Of a stretch of 64,000 nucleotides of DNA, positions 33,501 through 41,477 are shown one piece after another. The DNA lies in the NCBI RefSeq assembly GCF_002742625.1, contig NZ_PEBF01000001.1:930001-994000 (forward strand). The letters run 5' to 3'. The notes below the pieces were generated by a model. It did no database searches. It worked only from the letters and a program-made list of their open reading frames with translations, and was not told the origin of the DNA. The position numbers and the translations under genes were made by a program. The DNA comes from Caulobacter sp. FWC2 (GTDB lineage Bacteria > Pseudomonadota > Alphaproteobacteria > Caulobacterales > Caulobacteraceae). Positions within the stretch are counted from its first letter, which is position 1. Each line of letters starts with the position of its first letter.

Positions 33501-34121
33501 ATGACCACGCGCAGCCTCTTCGTCACCCCGCTCTATGAAGCCAGCCTCGCCAGCGACAAGGACGCCGAGGCGTTCATCGACGAGCTGCACGACGCCTGCA
33601 TCGCCATCGCCGAGGACGACGAGGCCGGCCAGGCCTGGGCCTATAACAAGGGCTATCTGGGCTACACCTCCTACGCCTCGCTGAACGACCTGCCGCAGCG
33701 AGACAGCCTGTTCGAGACGCTGAAGAAGAAGCTGGACAAGCACGCGGTGGCCTTCGCCAAGGACCTTGCCTTCGACCTGGCCGGCGGCAAGCTGGTCATG
33801 GACAGCCTGTGGATCAACATCCTGGAGCCGGGCGGCTCGCACAGCGGCCACATCCACCCGCACAGCGTGATCTCCGGCACGGTCTACATCACCATCCCGC
33901 CGGGCGCCTCGGCCCTGAAGTTCGAGGACCCGCGTCTGCCGATGATGATGGCCGCCCCGACCCGCGCCGAAGGCGCGCCCGAGACCCTGGCGCCGTTCAT
34001 CTACGTCAAGCCGTCGGCCGGCGCGGTGCTGATGTGGGAAAGCTGGCTGCGCCACGAAGTGACCACCAACCAGGCCGACGAGCAGCGCATCAGCGTCAGC
34101 TTCAACTACGCCTGGCGGTAA
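33501..34121 (+). CDS. 2-oxoglutarate/Fe(II) oxygenase-like protein (TIGR02466 type)
   Basis: The 206-aa protein has a jelly-roll core with a candidate iron-site run SGHIHPHSVISGTVYI (His117, 119, 121), a following strand pattern FEDPRLPM, and the late pair SWLRHEV (His) and RISVSFNY (Arg for 2-oxoglutarate). This fits the small family of putative 2OG-Fe oxygenases often found beside phage or sugar genes. Substrate unknown. The start is ATG 33501; an ATG four codons upstream (33489) is equally usable. Its 3' end overlaps the next, convergent gene by 20 bases. Confidence 0.78.
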   Translation: MTTRSLFVTPLYEASLASDKDAEAFIDELHDACIAIAEDDEAGQAWAYNKGYLGYTSYASLNDLPQRDSLFETLKKKLDKHAVAFAKDLAFDLAGGKLVMDSLWINILEPGGSHSGHIHPHSVISGTVYITIPPGASALKFEDPRLPMMMAAPTRAEGAPETLAPFIYVKPSAGAVLMWESWLRHEVTTNQADEQRISVSFNYAWR

Positions 34122-34485
34122 GCCGGACTACCAGCCGCTGCAGCCGGGGGCGGACCCGCAGGAAGCGGACATAGAGCGCCTCCAGGACCTTCAGCGCCCA
34201 AGGGCGCCGCGCCAGGACCCCGAGCGGCCGCAGCACCGGAACCGCCCGCCACATGGCCGCGAAGGCCGCCGCGCCTGACAGCAGCTGGCCGTCCTCGCGC
34301 GCATGGAAACGGGCCAGCAGCTCGGCGCGGTCGATCGGGCAGGCCGTCTCGCCGTCGGCGACGTCGATGAAGGCGATCGCCCCCCGCCGGTCCAGCCGTC
34401 GCATCAGCGCGATCTCGCGCAGGCACAGCGGACATCCCCCGTCGTACCAGACGGTCAGGCGCGGGGCGGGAGCAGCGGCGGTCAT
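34102..34485 (-). CDS. DCC-family thiol-disulfide oxidoreductase-like protein (DUF393)
   Basis: The 127-aa protein begins with the family signature TVWYDGGCPLC (Cys18 and Cys21 as CxxC), then FIDVADGE and a helical half with AAFAAMWRAVPVLRPLG and a basic tail. Proposed as thioredoxin-fold redox protein; the partner is unknown. The ATG at 34485 is used because the upstream 17 codons do not fit. Convergent and overlapping by 20 bases with the oxygenase gene. Confidence 0.82.
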   Translation of the reverse strand: MTAAAPAPRLTVWYDGGCPLCLREIALMRRLDRRGAIAFIDVADGETACPIDRAELLARFHAREDGQLLSGAAAFAAMWRAVPVLRPLGVLARRPWALKVLEALYVRFLRVRPRLQRLVVRLTARRS

Positions 34486-34542
34486 GGCGCTGATATGGAC
34501 CTGCGCGAGGGGAGCGGGAAGGGCGTAGGAGCCCAAGGCGGC

Positions 34543-35097
34543 TTAGTGCCGCGCCGCCGCTTCCAGGGCCTCGACCGCCCGGCGCGCGCGCTCGGGACCG
34601 GCGCAGACCTCGACCAGGGCCAGACCGTCCAGCAGGGCCAGGATCGCCGCCGCCGCGCCGGGCGGGTCGGGCGTCGTCGCCGGGTCCAGCCGGGCCTCCA
34701 GCCACGCCAGGAAGCCGCCGCCGATCTGGCGGGCGATGTCGACGAACGGCGCTTCCCCCCGCGCCGCCGCCGCCACCGCTTCGATCCACAGCCGCATGAA
34801 GGGCCGGTAGGCGTCGTCGATGACCAGCCGCGCGGCGCGGGCGCTGAGCACGGCGGGCGACAGGCGCTCGGTCTCGGGCAGGGCGGACGCCAGACGGCCC
34901 GCCATGTCGGCGGCAAGGCGCGCCATGGCCTGGGCCAGCACCTCGGTCTTGTCGGCGAAATAGTACAGCAGCATCCGGTCGCTGACCCCGGCCGCCGCCG
35001 CCAGCTGGCGAAGGCTTGCCTGGGAAAGGCCCGTGCGCAGCAGATGATCGGCCAGGGCAGCCGCCACCCGCTCCCGCTGTTCGTCCCGAACGTTCAT
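34543..35097 (-). CDS. TetR-family transcriptional regulator
   Basis: The 184-aa protein has an N-terminal helix-turn-helix (GLSQASLRQLAAAAGVSDRMLLYYFADKTEVL, about 22-54) and an all-helical ligand-binding domain rich in Ala. It lies divergent from two membrane-protein genes, with two near-identical palindromes in the shared 68-base gap, so it very likely represses both itself and those genes. The ligand is unknown. Confidence 0.9.
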   Translation of the reverse strand: MNVRDEQRERVAAALADHLLRTGLSQASLRQLAAAAGVSDRMLLYYFADKTEVLAQAMARLAADMAGRLASALPETERLSPAVLSARAARLVIDDAYRPFMRLWIEAVAAAARGEAPFVDIARQIGGGFLAWLEARLDPATTPDPPGAAAAILALLDGLALVEVCAGPERARRAVEALEAAARH

Positions 35098-35111
35098 GCC
35101 GCCTTTCCGAT

Positions 35112-35155
35112 TGTAGCAACTGCTACAATGCGCTATGCCTGTAGCGACTGCTACA
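35112..35155. promoter_or_regulatory. Tandem TetR operators
   Basis: Two 16-bp palindromes, TGTAGCAACTGCTACA (35112-35127) and TGTAGCGACTGCTACA (35140-35155), lie 28 bp apart (about 2.7 turns) between the divergent tetR and membrane-protein genes. The first has perfect 7-bp arms; the second 6-bp arms. They are the obvious binding sites of the adjacent TetR protein. Confidence 0.88.
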
Positions 35156-35165
35156 GGAGATCTCC

Positions 35166-35591
35166 ATGCCTGAGCCCGTGTACGCCATCCTGCCCGCCGG
35201 CGCAGCCCTGGGCCTGCTGCTGGCCCTGATCGTCATGGCCGTTCGCCCCCAGCTTGGCCCGCGCGCCTGGGTCGTTCCCGCCGTGCTGTCGGCGGCGTTT
35301 CTGATCGTCAGCCTGGACGTGGTCGCCAAGGCCGGGCCGCTGGGCTTCTGGAACGAGCACCTGCGCGGCCCCTGGGGCGCGCAGATCTGGTGCGACCTGC
35401 TGCTGGCCGCGGGAACCGCCCTGGCCATGCTGCTGCCCCGCGCCCGCGCCGTGGGCATGCGCGCGCCGCCGTGGATCGTGCTGGTGGCCGCCACCGGCTC
35501 GATCGGCCTTCTGGCCATGATGGCCCGCTGCCTGTTCCTGGAAAGCCGGGCGGCGTCGAGCGCCACCCTGGAAGCGGAGACCGCCCGATGA
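35166..35591 (+). CDS. Small membrane protein under TetR control (DUF2834-like layout)
   Basis: The 141-aa protein has four hydrophobic helices (about 8-27, 35-53, 68-88, 102-122). No catalytic motif recognised. It lies 10 bases after the second TetR operator and overlaps the next gene by 4 bases (ATGA). The assignment to any DUF is a guess from size and topology. Confidence 0.65.
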   Translation: MPEPVYAILPAGAALGLLLALIVMAVRPQLGPRAWVVPAVLSAAFLIVSLDVVAKAGPLGFWNEHLRGPWGAQIWCDLLLAAGTALAMLLPRARAVGMRAPPWIVLVAATGSIGLLAMMARCLFLESRAASSATLEAETAR

Positions 35592-35923
35592 CCCTGTTTC
35601 GCCTGTTCCTGCTGGCCTGCCTGCTGGTGATCGCCGGCTACACCAGCGTCACCATCGCCCATCATGGCTGGAATCTGCTGCCGGTGTTCTTCGGCGACAT
35701 GGCCGCCATGAGCTGGCCCGGGCAATTCAACCTGGACTTCTTCTGCTTCCTGCTGCTGTCGGGCCTGTGGACCGCCTGGCGCGGCGGCTTCAGGCCGGCG
35801 GCGATCGGCCTGGGCGTCGTCGCCGTGTTCGGCGGGATGCTGTTCCTGTCAGCCTATCTGCTGATCCTGCTGGCGGCGACGCGGGGCGACATCCGGCGGG
35901 TCCTGCTGGGCGTGCGCGCCTGA
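35588..35923 (+). CDS. Small membrane protein, second gene of the TetR-linked pair
   Basis: The 111-aa protein has three hydrophobic helices (about 3-22, 50-66, 73-97). A middle segment SWPGQFNLDFFCFLLLSGLW recalls DUF2834-type proteins. Translationally coupled to the preceding gene. Function unknown; together they may act in membrane stress or small-molecule tolerance controlled by the TetR regulator. Confidence 0.65.
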   Translation: MTLFRLFLLACLLVIAGYTSVTIAHHGWNLLPVFFGDMAAMSWPGQFNLDFFCFLLLSGLWTAWRGGFRPAAIGLGVVAVFGGMLFLSAYLLILLAATRGDIRRVLLGVRA

Positions 35924-35929
35924 GGCGCT

Positions 35930-36565
35930 TCAGGCCGAGGCGGATTCCAGGTCGCCCAGCCGTTCGTGTCGCCAGCCCTTCTCCAGGCTCCAGGCGGCGA
36001 TGGCCAGCCACAGCAGGCCCAGGAACGCGTGGCCGCGCTGCCAGTAGCCGACGTCATAGCCGGTGCGGACGTTCCACACCCCGGTCAGCAGGGCGAAGAC
36101 CAGCAGCAGGCCGAAGAACCAGCCCAGCGAGAAGTGGGCCAGCCGCCGGTAGCCCGGCTTGCCCCATAGCGCCCAGGCTGTGAACAGCGGCGCGAACTGC
36201 ATGGCCAGGCCCACCCCGCAGGCGCGGTGCATGGGATCGGGCCAGTGGAACACCCCGGCGAAGAAGGCCCCGAGGCCCGTCAGCGCCACGAACAGGCCGG
36301 CGAAGGCCGAGACCCGCCGCCGGCCGCCGGCCTCTTCCAGCGCATGGGCGAAGCCGGCGCCGGCCAGCAGGCCCGCCAGGCCGGCGATCATCATGCCGTA
36401 GTTGAAGATCTCGGGCAGGGGCGCCTTGGGCCCGCCCAGCTCGCTGATGAACTGGGCGCCGGCGTCGAAACCCGGGAACAGCCGCTGGGCCAGCCACACG
36501 TCGGCCACCATGATGGCCGGCGCGATCACGCCGATCTTCAGGAAGGCGCCGGTGCGGGCGGTCAC
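35930..36565 (-). CDS. DUF998-like polytopic membrane protein
   Basis: The 211-aa protein has about six hydrophobic helices, with DVWLAQRLFPGFDAGAQFISELGGPKAPLP after the first. The FISELG element followed by a further TM pair is typical of DUF998 proteins. Start is GTG at 36565. It is convergent with the TetR-linked pair. No known activity. Confidence 0.72.
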   Translation of the reverse strand: MTARTGAFLKIGVIAPAIMVADVWLAQRLFPGFDAGAQFISELGGPKAPLPEIFNYGMMIAGLAGLLAGAGFAHALEEAGGRRRVSAFAGLFVALTGLGAFFAGVFHWPDPMHRACGVGLAMQFAPLFTAWALWGKPGYRRLAHFSLGWFFGLLLVFALLTGVWNVRTGYDVGYWQRGHAFLGLLWLAIAAWSLEKGWRHERLGDLESASA

Positions 36566-36636
36566 GGGGCGAGGATATCCGGTCGAAAACGAGAGAGGGC
36601 GGCAGAATCCCTTCCGCCGCCCTCCGGGTCAATAAC

Positions 36637-36775
36637 TCTATCCCGATTTTCCCGGCGAATGCCGGGACCCAGATCTCAAGGCGCTTGGGATGATTGGAAG
36701 AGCGCGGCGTTCCTGGAGCCAACGCCAGCGCTCTTCCATCTGGGCCCCGGCATTCGCCGGGGAAATCGGATATTG
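36637..36775. repeat. Palindromic intergenic repeat (CCCGGCGAATGCCGGGACCCAGAT type)
   Basis: Left arm CCGATTTTCCCGGCGAATGC.. (from 36639) and right arm ..GCATTCGCCGGGGAAATCGG (to 36769) form a near-perfect inverted repeat around a 70-base centre. Between the DUF998 and M28 peptidase genes, both on the minus strand. Confidence 0.8.
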
Positions 36776-36795
36776 GAGGACCTACTTCGCCACAA

Positions 36796-38514
36796 TCACT
36801 TGGCGGAAGACGGATGCCCCGCCGGGGCGAACGTGCCGCCGAAGAAGTCGCCCTTCTTCCAGACCGGGCGGGCCGGGGTGTTGGCCAGTTCACGGGCGAT
36901 CTCGTAGTTGACCAGGGCGAACTTGGCGGCCGCCTGGTAGTCGATCGGCTGGTTCAGGTCGTCGCCCGGGTGGTGGTAGTTCCCCTTCAGGAAGCCCTTG
37001 AAGGCCGCCTCGCCGCCGTTCTGGAAGCCGGTCATCAGGAACACCGACGGGATCCCCTGCTCGACGAAGCGGTAGTGGTCCGAGCGGGTGAACAGGCCTT
37101 CTTCCGGCATCGGGTCGCCGGACAGCGCGATGCCCACGCGGCCGGCGGCGTGCTTGACGGCCTCGCCGATGGTCGAGCGGTCGGCGCCGAACGCGATGAC
37201 GTCGGTGAACGGGTACAGCAGCACCGGCATGTCCAGGTTCACGTCGGCGGCGATGTCGGTCTTCTTCACCGTCGGGTTGTTGGCGAAGTAGTCCGAGCCG
37301 ACCAGGCCCTTCTCCTCGCCCGTGACGGCCAGCAGGATGATCGAGCGCTTCGGGCGGGCCTTGCTGTTCTCGAAGCCGCGCGCGACCTCCAGCAGGGTGG
37401 CGATGCCCGAGGCGTTGTCGAGCGCGCCGTTGTTGATCTTGTCCTCGCCCGGCTTGGCGTTCTCGCGCATGCCGATGTGGTCCAGGTGGGCCGACAGGAT
37501 GATGGTCTGGGCCTTCAGGGTCGGGTCAGAGCCCTCGATCAGGCCGACGACGTTGCTGCTCTCGCGCTTCTCGATCTCGGTCTTGACGTTGATGCTGGCC
37601 TTGGTCGCCAGGGCGAAGCCCTTGATCGCGCCTTCCGGCTTTTCGGACTCGGCCAGCACGTCGGCCAGCGGCGTCGGGGCGCCGGCGAACAGCTTGGCCG
37701 CGCCGGCCTGGCTGATCGACAGCAGCGACGGCGCGCCCGGCGCGCGGATGGCGCCGACGTCGTTGGCGTCGCGCCAGATCACCCGCCAGCCGCGCATCAT
37801 GCCGGCCCCGGCCGCGAACGGACGGCGCTTCTCGGCGCTGGGCCCCGACATGGTGATCACGCCGACGGCGCCGCGCTTGGCGGCTTCCTGGCGCTTGGTG
37901 TTGGGGTTGCTGAAGTGGGCGCGTTCCTCGGTCTGCAGCGACGACGGCGCGCCGTTCAGCATGACGACGATCTTGCCCTTCACGTCCAGGCCCGCGTAGT
38001 CGTCGCGGCCCGTGGCCGGATTGACCAGGCCATAGCCGACGAAGACCAGCGGCGCGGCGACCGTCAGGTCGGCCGACTGGGCCTGCGGGTTGGGCAGATA
38101 GTCCTCGCCGTACTTCAAGGCGGCGGTCTGGCCGTCGGCGCCGGTCAGGCCGAACGAACCCTCACCGGCCCCGCGGAAGGCGATCAGCGGCACGTGCTGC
38201 TGGTACGAGACCCCGGTGGCGGTCTTGTCGCCGGCCGGCTTGACGCCCAGCAGGGCGTATTGGGCGGCGACATAGTTGGCGGCGATGTCGTAGCCGCGCG
38301 TGCCGGTCTCGCGGCCCTCCATCAGGTCGTCGGCCAGGAAGGTCATGTGGGCCTTGATGGCTTCGGGCGAAGGCGCGAAATCCGAGGCGGGCGCGGCCTT
38401 CTTGCCAGCCTTCTGAGCGGCGGCGGCAGGCTTGGCGGGTGTGGCCGCGAAGACCGGTTGCGCCACCATGAGCAGGGCGGCGCTGGCCAGCGCGATACGA
38501 CGCGTGAACGACAT
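36796..38514 (-). CDS. Secreted M28-family zinc peptidase with PA domain
   Basis: Predicted periplasmic or outer-membrane-associated aminopeptidase. A signal peptide (MSFTRRIALASAALLMVAQ.., start 38514) precedes a 572-aa protein. A PA-like insert lies at about 140-270. The co-catalytic zinc residues are visible: ILSAHLDHIGM, NGALDNASGIATLLEVAR, LAVTGEEKGLVGSDYFA (catalytic Glu, metal Glu), NLDMPVLLYP and RSDHYRFVEQGIPSVFL. Bridging Asp and terminal His are conserved. It opens on a 260-base promoter region shared with the flagellar-like gene. Confidence 0.9.
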   Translation of the reverse strand: MSFTRRIALASAALLMVAQPVFAATPAKPAAAAQKAGKKAAPASDFAPSPEAIKAHMTFLADDLMEGRETGTRGYDIAANYVAAQYALLGVKPAGDKTATGVSYQQHVPLIAFRGAGEGSFGLTGADGQTAALKYGEDYLPNPQAQSADLTVAAPLVFVGYGLVNPATGRDDYAGLDVKGKIVVMLNGAPSSLQTEERAHFSNPNTKRQEAAKRGAVGVITMSGPSAEKRRPFAAGAGMMRGWRVIWRDANDVGAIRAPGAPSLLSISQAGAAKLFAGAPTPLADVLAESEKPEGAIKGFALATKASINVKTEIEKRESSNVVGLIEGSDPTLKAQTIILSAHLDHIGMRENAKPGEDKINNGALDNASGIATLLEVARGFENSKARPKRSIILLAVTGEEKGLVGSDYFANNPTVKKTDIAADVNLDMPVLLYPFTDVIAFGADRSTIGEAVKHAAGRVGIALSGDPMPEEGLFTRSDHYRFVEQGIPSVFLMTGFQNGGEAAFKGFLKGNYHHPGDDLNQPIDYQAAAKFALVNYEIARELANTPARPVWKKGDFFGGTFAPAGHPSSAK

Positions 38515-38773
38515 TTCTAGAGAGACTCCCGGGAAGCGGACCGCCCCCCGGCCCGCGAAGGGGCGAACCATGTCGGGACGATGACAGCTTGTCGATACGG
38601 CGGAGTCTGAACGTTTCGTAATGTTGGGGCGAGGGGGCGGACCCCCTCGAAAGGTTAACGGCCGCTAGAAAAGATGACCAAGCCGTGAATTTTACCATTT
38701 TCGATGGCGAGGGCTTAACCCAACCGGCCGGATAACCAACGTCAAGACCACCAAGCCCTGACGGAGGCATCCC
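38515..38773. promoter_or_regulatory. Divergent region, M28 peptidase / flagellar-like gene
   Basis: Contains both outward promoters. A short inverted repeat GGGGGCGGACCCCCTC (about 38631-38646) and some A/T-rich DNA (AAAAGATGACC, AATTTTACCATTTTCG) are visible. No complete sigma-54 or flagellar ftr element could be assigned. Confidence 0.35.
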
Positions 38774-39013
38774 ATGCAGGCTATCTCGATCTCCGCGTCC
38801 GGAATGATGGCCGCCGCCGACCGCCTCAGCGCCTCGGCCCAGCGGGTGGCCGCTTCGGACGCCCAGGTGGAAAAGACCTCCGAGACCAAGGACGTCGACT
38901 ATGTCGGCGAACGTGTCGCCCAGATCGGCGCGGCCACCGACTTCAAGGCCAATGCGGCGGTCCTCAAGACCGCCGACGAGATGAACAAGCGTCTTCTCGA
39001 CCTCAAGGTCTGA
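38774..39013 (+). CDS. Small flagellar rod/hook-like protein
   Basis: The 79-aa protein begins AISISASGMMAAADRLSASAQRVA, which matches the N-terminal helix of FlgB/C-type rod proteins (xxALxISAxGLxAqxxRl), and ends in ANAAVLKTADEMNKRLLDLKV, which matches their C-terminal helix (ANxxxlktxdem...lldl). It thus looks like the two terminal coiled-coil helices of a rod protein joined with the central domain missing. The ATG follows GGAGG. No other flagellar gene is near. Function in flagellar assembly is plausible, not shown. Confidence 0.75.
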   Translation: MQAISISASGMMAAADRLSASAQRVAASDAQVEKTSETKDVDYVGERVAQIGAATDFKANAAVLKTADEMNKRLLDLKV

Positions 39014-39122
39014 GGTCCGCGTCTCCGACCTCAAGAGCGTGAGCCCGCCCGCCCTCGGTGCGTCACCCGAACCGGCCGGCTCCCCCGCCAGACGCCCGAC
39101 GCGCCCCCTGTAGAGGGCGTCT

Positions 39123-39170
39123 GGCCGCCGCCTCCCGCTATGCCCCCTAGTCTTGCGGGAGGCGGCCCCC
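39123..39170 (+). terminator. Hairpin downstream of the flagellar-like gene
   Basis: GGCCGCCGCCTCCCGC (about 39122-39138) and GCGGGAGGCGGCC (about 39155-39168) can pair around a loop of about 17 bases. It lacks a clear T run. Possible processing or rho-assisted end. Confidence 0.45.
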
Positions 39171-39184
39171 CACGACAGAAAGAC

Positions 39185-39213
39185 GCCCGCGTCACCGAGT
39201 GACGCGGGCTTTT
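39185..39213 (+). terminator. Intrinsic terminator
   Basis: A perfect 10-bp stem GCCCGCGTCA (39185-39194) / TGACGCGGGC (39200-39209), loop CCGAG, then TTTTCTTTGTT. Ends the plus-strand transcript of the flagellar-like gene before the repeat and carA. Confidence 0.85.
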
Positions 39214-39224
39214 CTTTGTTCTTC

Positions 39225-39362
39225 CTCCCCCTTTATGGGGGAAGGGGGACCGCCGAACGGCGGTGGAGGGGGGCAGCGCCGCGCCAATAGGCCTGACCAG
39301 CCCCCTCCGTCTCGCCGCGCTTCGCGGCGATCCACCTCCCCCAGAAGGGGGAGGAGCGAAGT
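39225..39362. repeat. Palindromic intergenic repeat (CTCCCCC..GGGGGAG type)
   Basis: Arms CCTCCCCCTTTATGGGGG..GGTGGAGGGGGG and CCCCCTCCGTC..CCACCTCCCCC..GGGGGAGG give a long imperfect hairpin between convergent genes. Together with the two upstream hairpins it fills the 363-base gap; no gene is seen in it. Confidence 0.8.
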
Positions 39363-39376
39363 AAGCGCCTAGGCGC

Positions 39377-40543
39377 TTACTTCGCCTTGTCCATCAGCCC
39401 CGCGAAGCGTTCGAACAGGTACAGGCTGTCTGTCGGGCCGGGCGAGGCTTCCGGGTGGTGCTGGACGCTGAACACCGGCTTGTCGGCCAGCTGGATGCCG
39501 GCGTTCGTGCCGTCGAACAGCGAGACGTGGGTTTCCTGCACCGGAGCCGGCAGGCTCTCGCTGTCCACGGTGAAGCCGTGGTTCATCGAGACGATCTCGA
39601 CCTTGCCCGTGGTCAGGTCCTTGACCGGGTGGTTGGCGCCGTGGTGGCCCTGTTCCATCTTCACGGTCTTGGCGCCCAGGGCCAGGGCCAGCATCTGGTG
39701 GCCCAGGCAGATGCCGAACACCGGCTTGCCGCTCTGCACCAACTTCTGGATTTCCGGCACCGCATAGGCGCCGGTCGCGGCCGGGTCGCCGGGGCCGTTG
39801 CTCAGCAGCACGCCGTCCGGGTTGCGGGCCAGGATGTCCTCGGCCGAGGTGTTGGCCGGGACCACCGTGGCGCGGGCGCCGACATGGGCCAGGGCGCGCA
39901 GGATGTTGCGCTTCACGCCGTAGTCGATGACGACCACTTCGTACTTCGGCTTGTCCAGCTTGGCGTAGCCTTCCGGCCACGACCACAGGCCCTCGTCCCA
40001 GGTGAAGGTCTGGGTGGTCGAGGCGTCCTTGGCCAAATCGAGGCCTTCGAGGCCGGCCCAGGCCTTGGCCTTGGCGACCAGGGCGGGCAGGTCGAACTTG
40101 CCGTCCGGTGAATGGGCGATGACGCCGTGCGGCATGCCGGTCTCGCGGATCTTGCGGGTCAGGGCGCGGGTGTCGATCCCGGCCAGGCCGATGACGCCGC
40201 GCGCCTTCATCCAGGCGTCGAAGTCGCTGTTGGCGCGCCAGTTGGCCTGCACAGTCGGGATCTCGCGGAACAGCGCGCCGCGCGCGGCCGTCTCGGCCAC
40301 GCCGGTGATCTGCTCGACGTCCTCGACGTTCGTGCCGACATTGCCGATGTGCGGGAAGGTGAAGGCGACGATCTGGGCCATGTAGGACGGGTCAGTCAGG
40401 ATCTCCTGATAGCCCGTCATGGCGGTGTTGAAGCACACCTCGCCGACCGCGTCCCCGACCGCGCCGCAGCCCACGCCTTGCAGGATGGTGCCGTCGGCCA
40501 GGGCCAGAACGCCGGTAACGCCGGGGAGAAGGTCTTGGGACAT
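39377..40543 (-). CDS. carA: Carbamoyl-phosphate synthase small (glutaminase) subunit
   Basis: Hydrolyses glutamine and passes ammonia to CarB for carbamoyl phosphate (arginine and pyrimidine synthesis). The 388-aa protein has an N-terminal small-subunit domain ([13 protein letters not shown].., [23 protein letters not shown]) and a class I glutamine amidotransferase domain with Cys279 in FGICLGHQM, His363 and Glu365 in QHHPEAS. Start ATG at 40543; the 61 codons upstream in frame are repeat and promoter DNA. carB is not in this window. Confidence 0.96.
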   Translation of the reverse strand: MSQDLLPGVTGVLALADGTILQGVGCGAVGDAVGEVCFNTAMTGYQEILTDPSYMAQIVAFTFPHIGNVGTNVEDVEQITGVAETAARGALFREIPTVQANWRANSDFDAWMKARGVIGLAGIDTRALTRKIRETGMPHGVIAHSPDGKFDLPALVAKAKAWAGLEGLDLAKDASTTQTFTWDEGLWSWPEGYAKLDKPKYEVVVIDYGVKRNILRALAHVGARATVVPANTSAEDILARNPDGVLLSNGPGDPAATGAYAVPEIQKLVQSGKPVFGICLGHQMLALALGAKTVKMEQGHHGANHPVKDLTTGKVEIVSMNHGFTVDSESLPAPVQETHVSLFDGTNAGIQLADKPVFSVQHHPEASPGPTDSLYLFERFAGLMDKAK

Positions 40544-40815
40544 TCTGTGGAGCGCTCCTAACGCGTGCGGTTGGCTGTGTATTTTCGCAAAAAGGCGGGC
40601 CAGGGGTAACCCCCAACCCGCCGCGCAAACGGCGGGGTGTCTAGGGGGTCTGGGGGAGGGGGTCAACCCCCGCTGATCACGCGAATCTGGCTTGTTTCCA
40701 CATTCCCGTGATCGGCGAACGCGCACCCTCGCGCGAGGGGCTCAAAAGCCCTTATGGTACAAGGCTTCCAGACCCAAACACGCGAAGCGTCAAACGAACA
40801 CGGGAGGACGGCCCC

Positions 40816-41097
40816 ATGCTCGAACTGCGCCCCAACTGCGAGTGCTGCGACGCGGACCTGCCGCCGGCCAGCGCCGCGGCCCGAATCTGCACCTTCGAAC
40901 ACACCTTCTGCGCCGACTGCGCGGACATCCGCTTCGACGGGGTTTGTCCCGACTGTGGCGGCGGCCTGGTGGCGCGGCCAATCCGGCCCGAGCAGCAGCT
41001 GCACCGCTACCCGGCCTCGCTGCGCCGGGTGAACAAGGGCCACCGCTACGCGCCGACTTCGCGCCGGCAACCGGAAGGACCGGCCGGCTGGGTTTAG
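40816..41097 (+). CDS. DUF1272 zinc-ribbon protein
   Basis: A 93-aa protein with Cys-rich start MLELRPNCECCDADLPP, then CTFEHTFCADCADIRFDGVCPDCGGGLVARPIRP. The paired Cys residues would bind one or two zinc ions. This matches the small DUF1272 family. Start at the ATG preceded by GGGAGGACGG. Role unknown. Confidence 0.85.
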   Translation: MLELRPNCECCDADLPPASAAARICTFEHTFCADCADIRFDGVCPDCGGGLVARPIRPEQQLHRYPASLRRVNKGHRYAPTSRRQPEGPAGWV

Positions 41098-41107
41098 TTT
41101 AAGCGCC

Positions 41108-41175
41108 GCAGCGCCCCCTCCGTCACGTCGCCTATCGGCGCCGCGCCACCTCCCCCGCAAGCGGGTGAGGAGGGG
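41108..41175. repeat. Single-arm copy of the CCCCCTCCGTC..CACCTCCCCC repeat
   Basis: GCGCCCCCTCCGTCACGTCG..CGCGCCACCTCCCCCGCAAGC matches the left arm of the repeat at 10.3 kb nearly base for base, but the right arm is missing. Between the DUF1272 gene and a small membrane-peptide gene. Confidence 0.8.
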
Positions 41176-41270
41176 GTCACCTGACAACTTGTCGCAGCGA
41201 GCGGTACGTTCAAGATTCAGGATCATTAACCGGTCAGGGTGCAAGCTACAGCGTGCAAGGAGCACCCGCC

Positions 41271-41402
41271 ATGACGCCAGCCGCCGCCCCGTTCAAGCTG
41301 CCCAGCCGCTCGGTCTTCAACCTGACCGAGACCGTGCTGCACATGGCGCTTTCGGCGGCGATTCCGATCAGCGCGGTGGTGTTCGTGGTGCTGAGCTTCT
41401 AG
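41271..41402 (+). CDS. Small single-pass membrane protein, 43 aa
   Basis: Too short for ordinary gene finders. AAGGAGC lies 8 bases before the ATG. The peptide reads MTPAAAPFKLPSRSVFNLTE.. and ends with one hydrophobic helix (about 24-43, LHMALSAAIPISAVVFVVLSF). Codon use is host-like. Many Caulobacter small membrane proteins look like this. Function unknown. Confidence 0.6.
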   Translation: MTPAAAPFKLPSRSVFNLTETVLHMALSAAIPISAVVFVVLSF

Positions 41403-41412
41403 GGCTTTCCGG

Positions 41413-41475
41413 CCCCCAGCCCCCAGCCCCCAGCCCCCAGCCCCCAGCCCCCAGCCCCCAGCCCCCAGCCCCCAG
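41413..41475. repeat. Nine perfect tandem copies of a 7-bp unit (CCCCCAG)
   Basis: Nine uninterrupted copies of CCCCCAG, 63 bp, lie between the small membrane peptide and the OhrR-like gene. On the minus strand the repeat starts 2 bases after the regulator's TAG stop, so its 3' untranslated RNA would read (CTGGGGG)n, which can form G-quadruplexes. A likely length-variable locus. Confidence 0.95.
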
Positions 41476-41477
41476 CC

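Noticed and set aside
38700..38720. Possible sigma-54 promoter before the flagellar-like gene
   Set aside because: TGGCGAGGGCTTAAC does not have the required TGGCAC-N5-TTGC spacing and bases.
41413..41475. CRISPR-like array
   Set aside because: The unit is 7 bp with no spacers; it is a simple tandem repeat.
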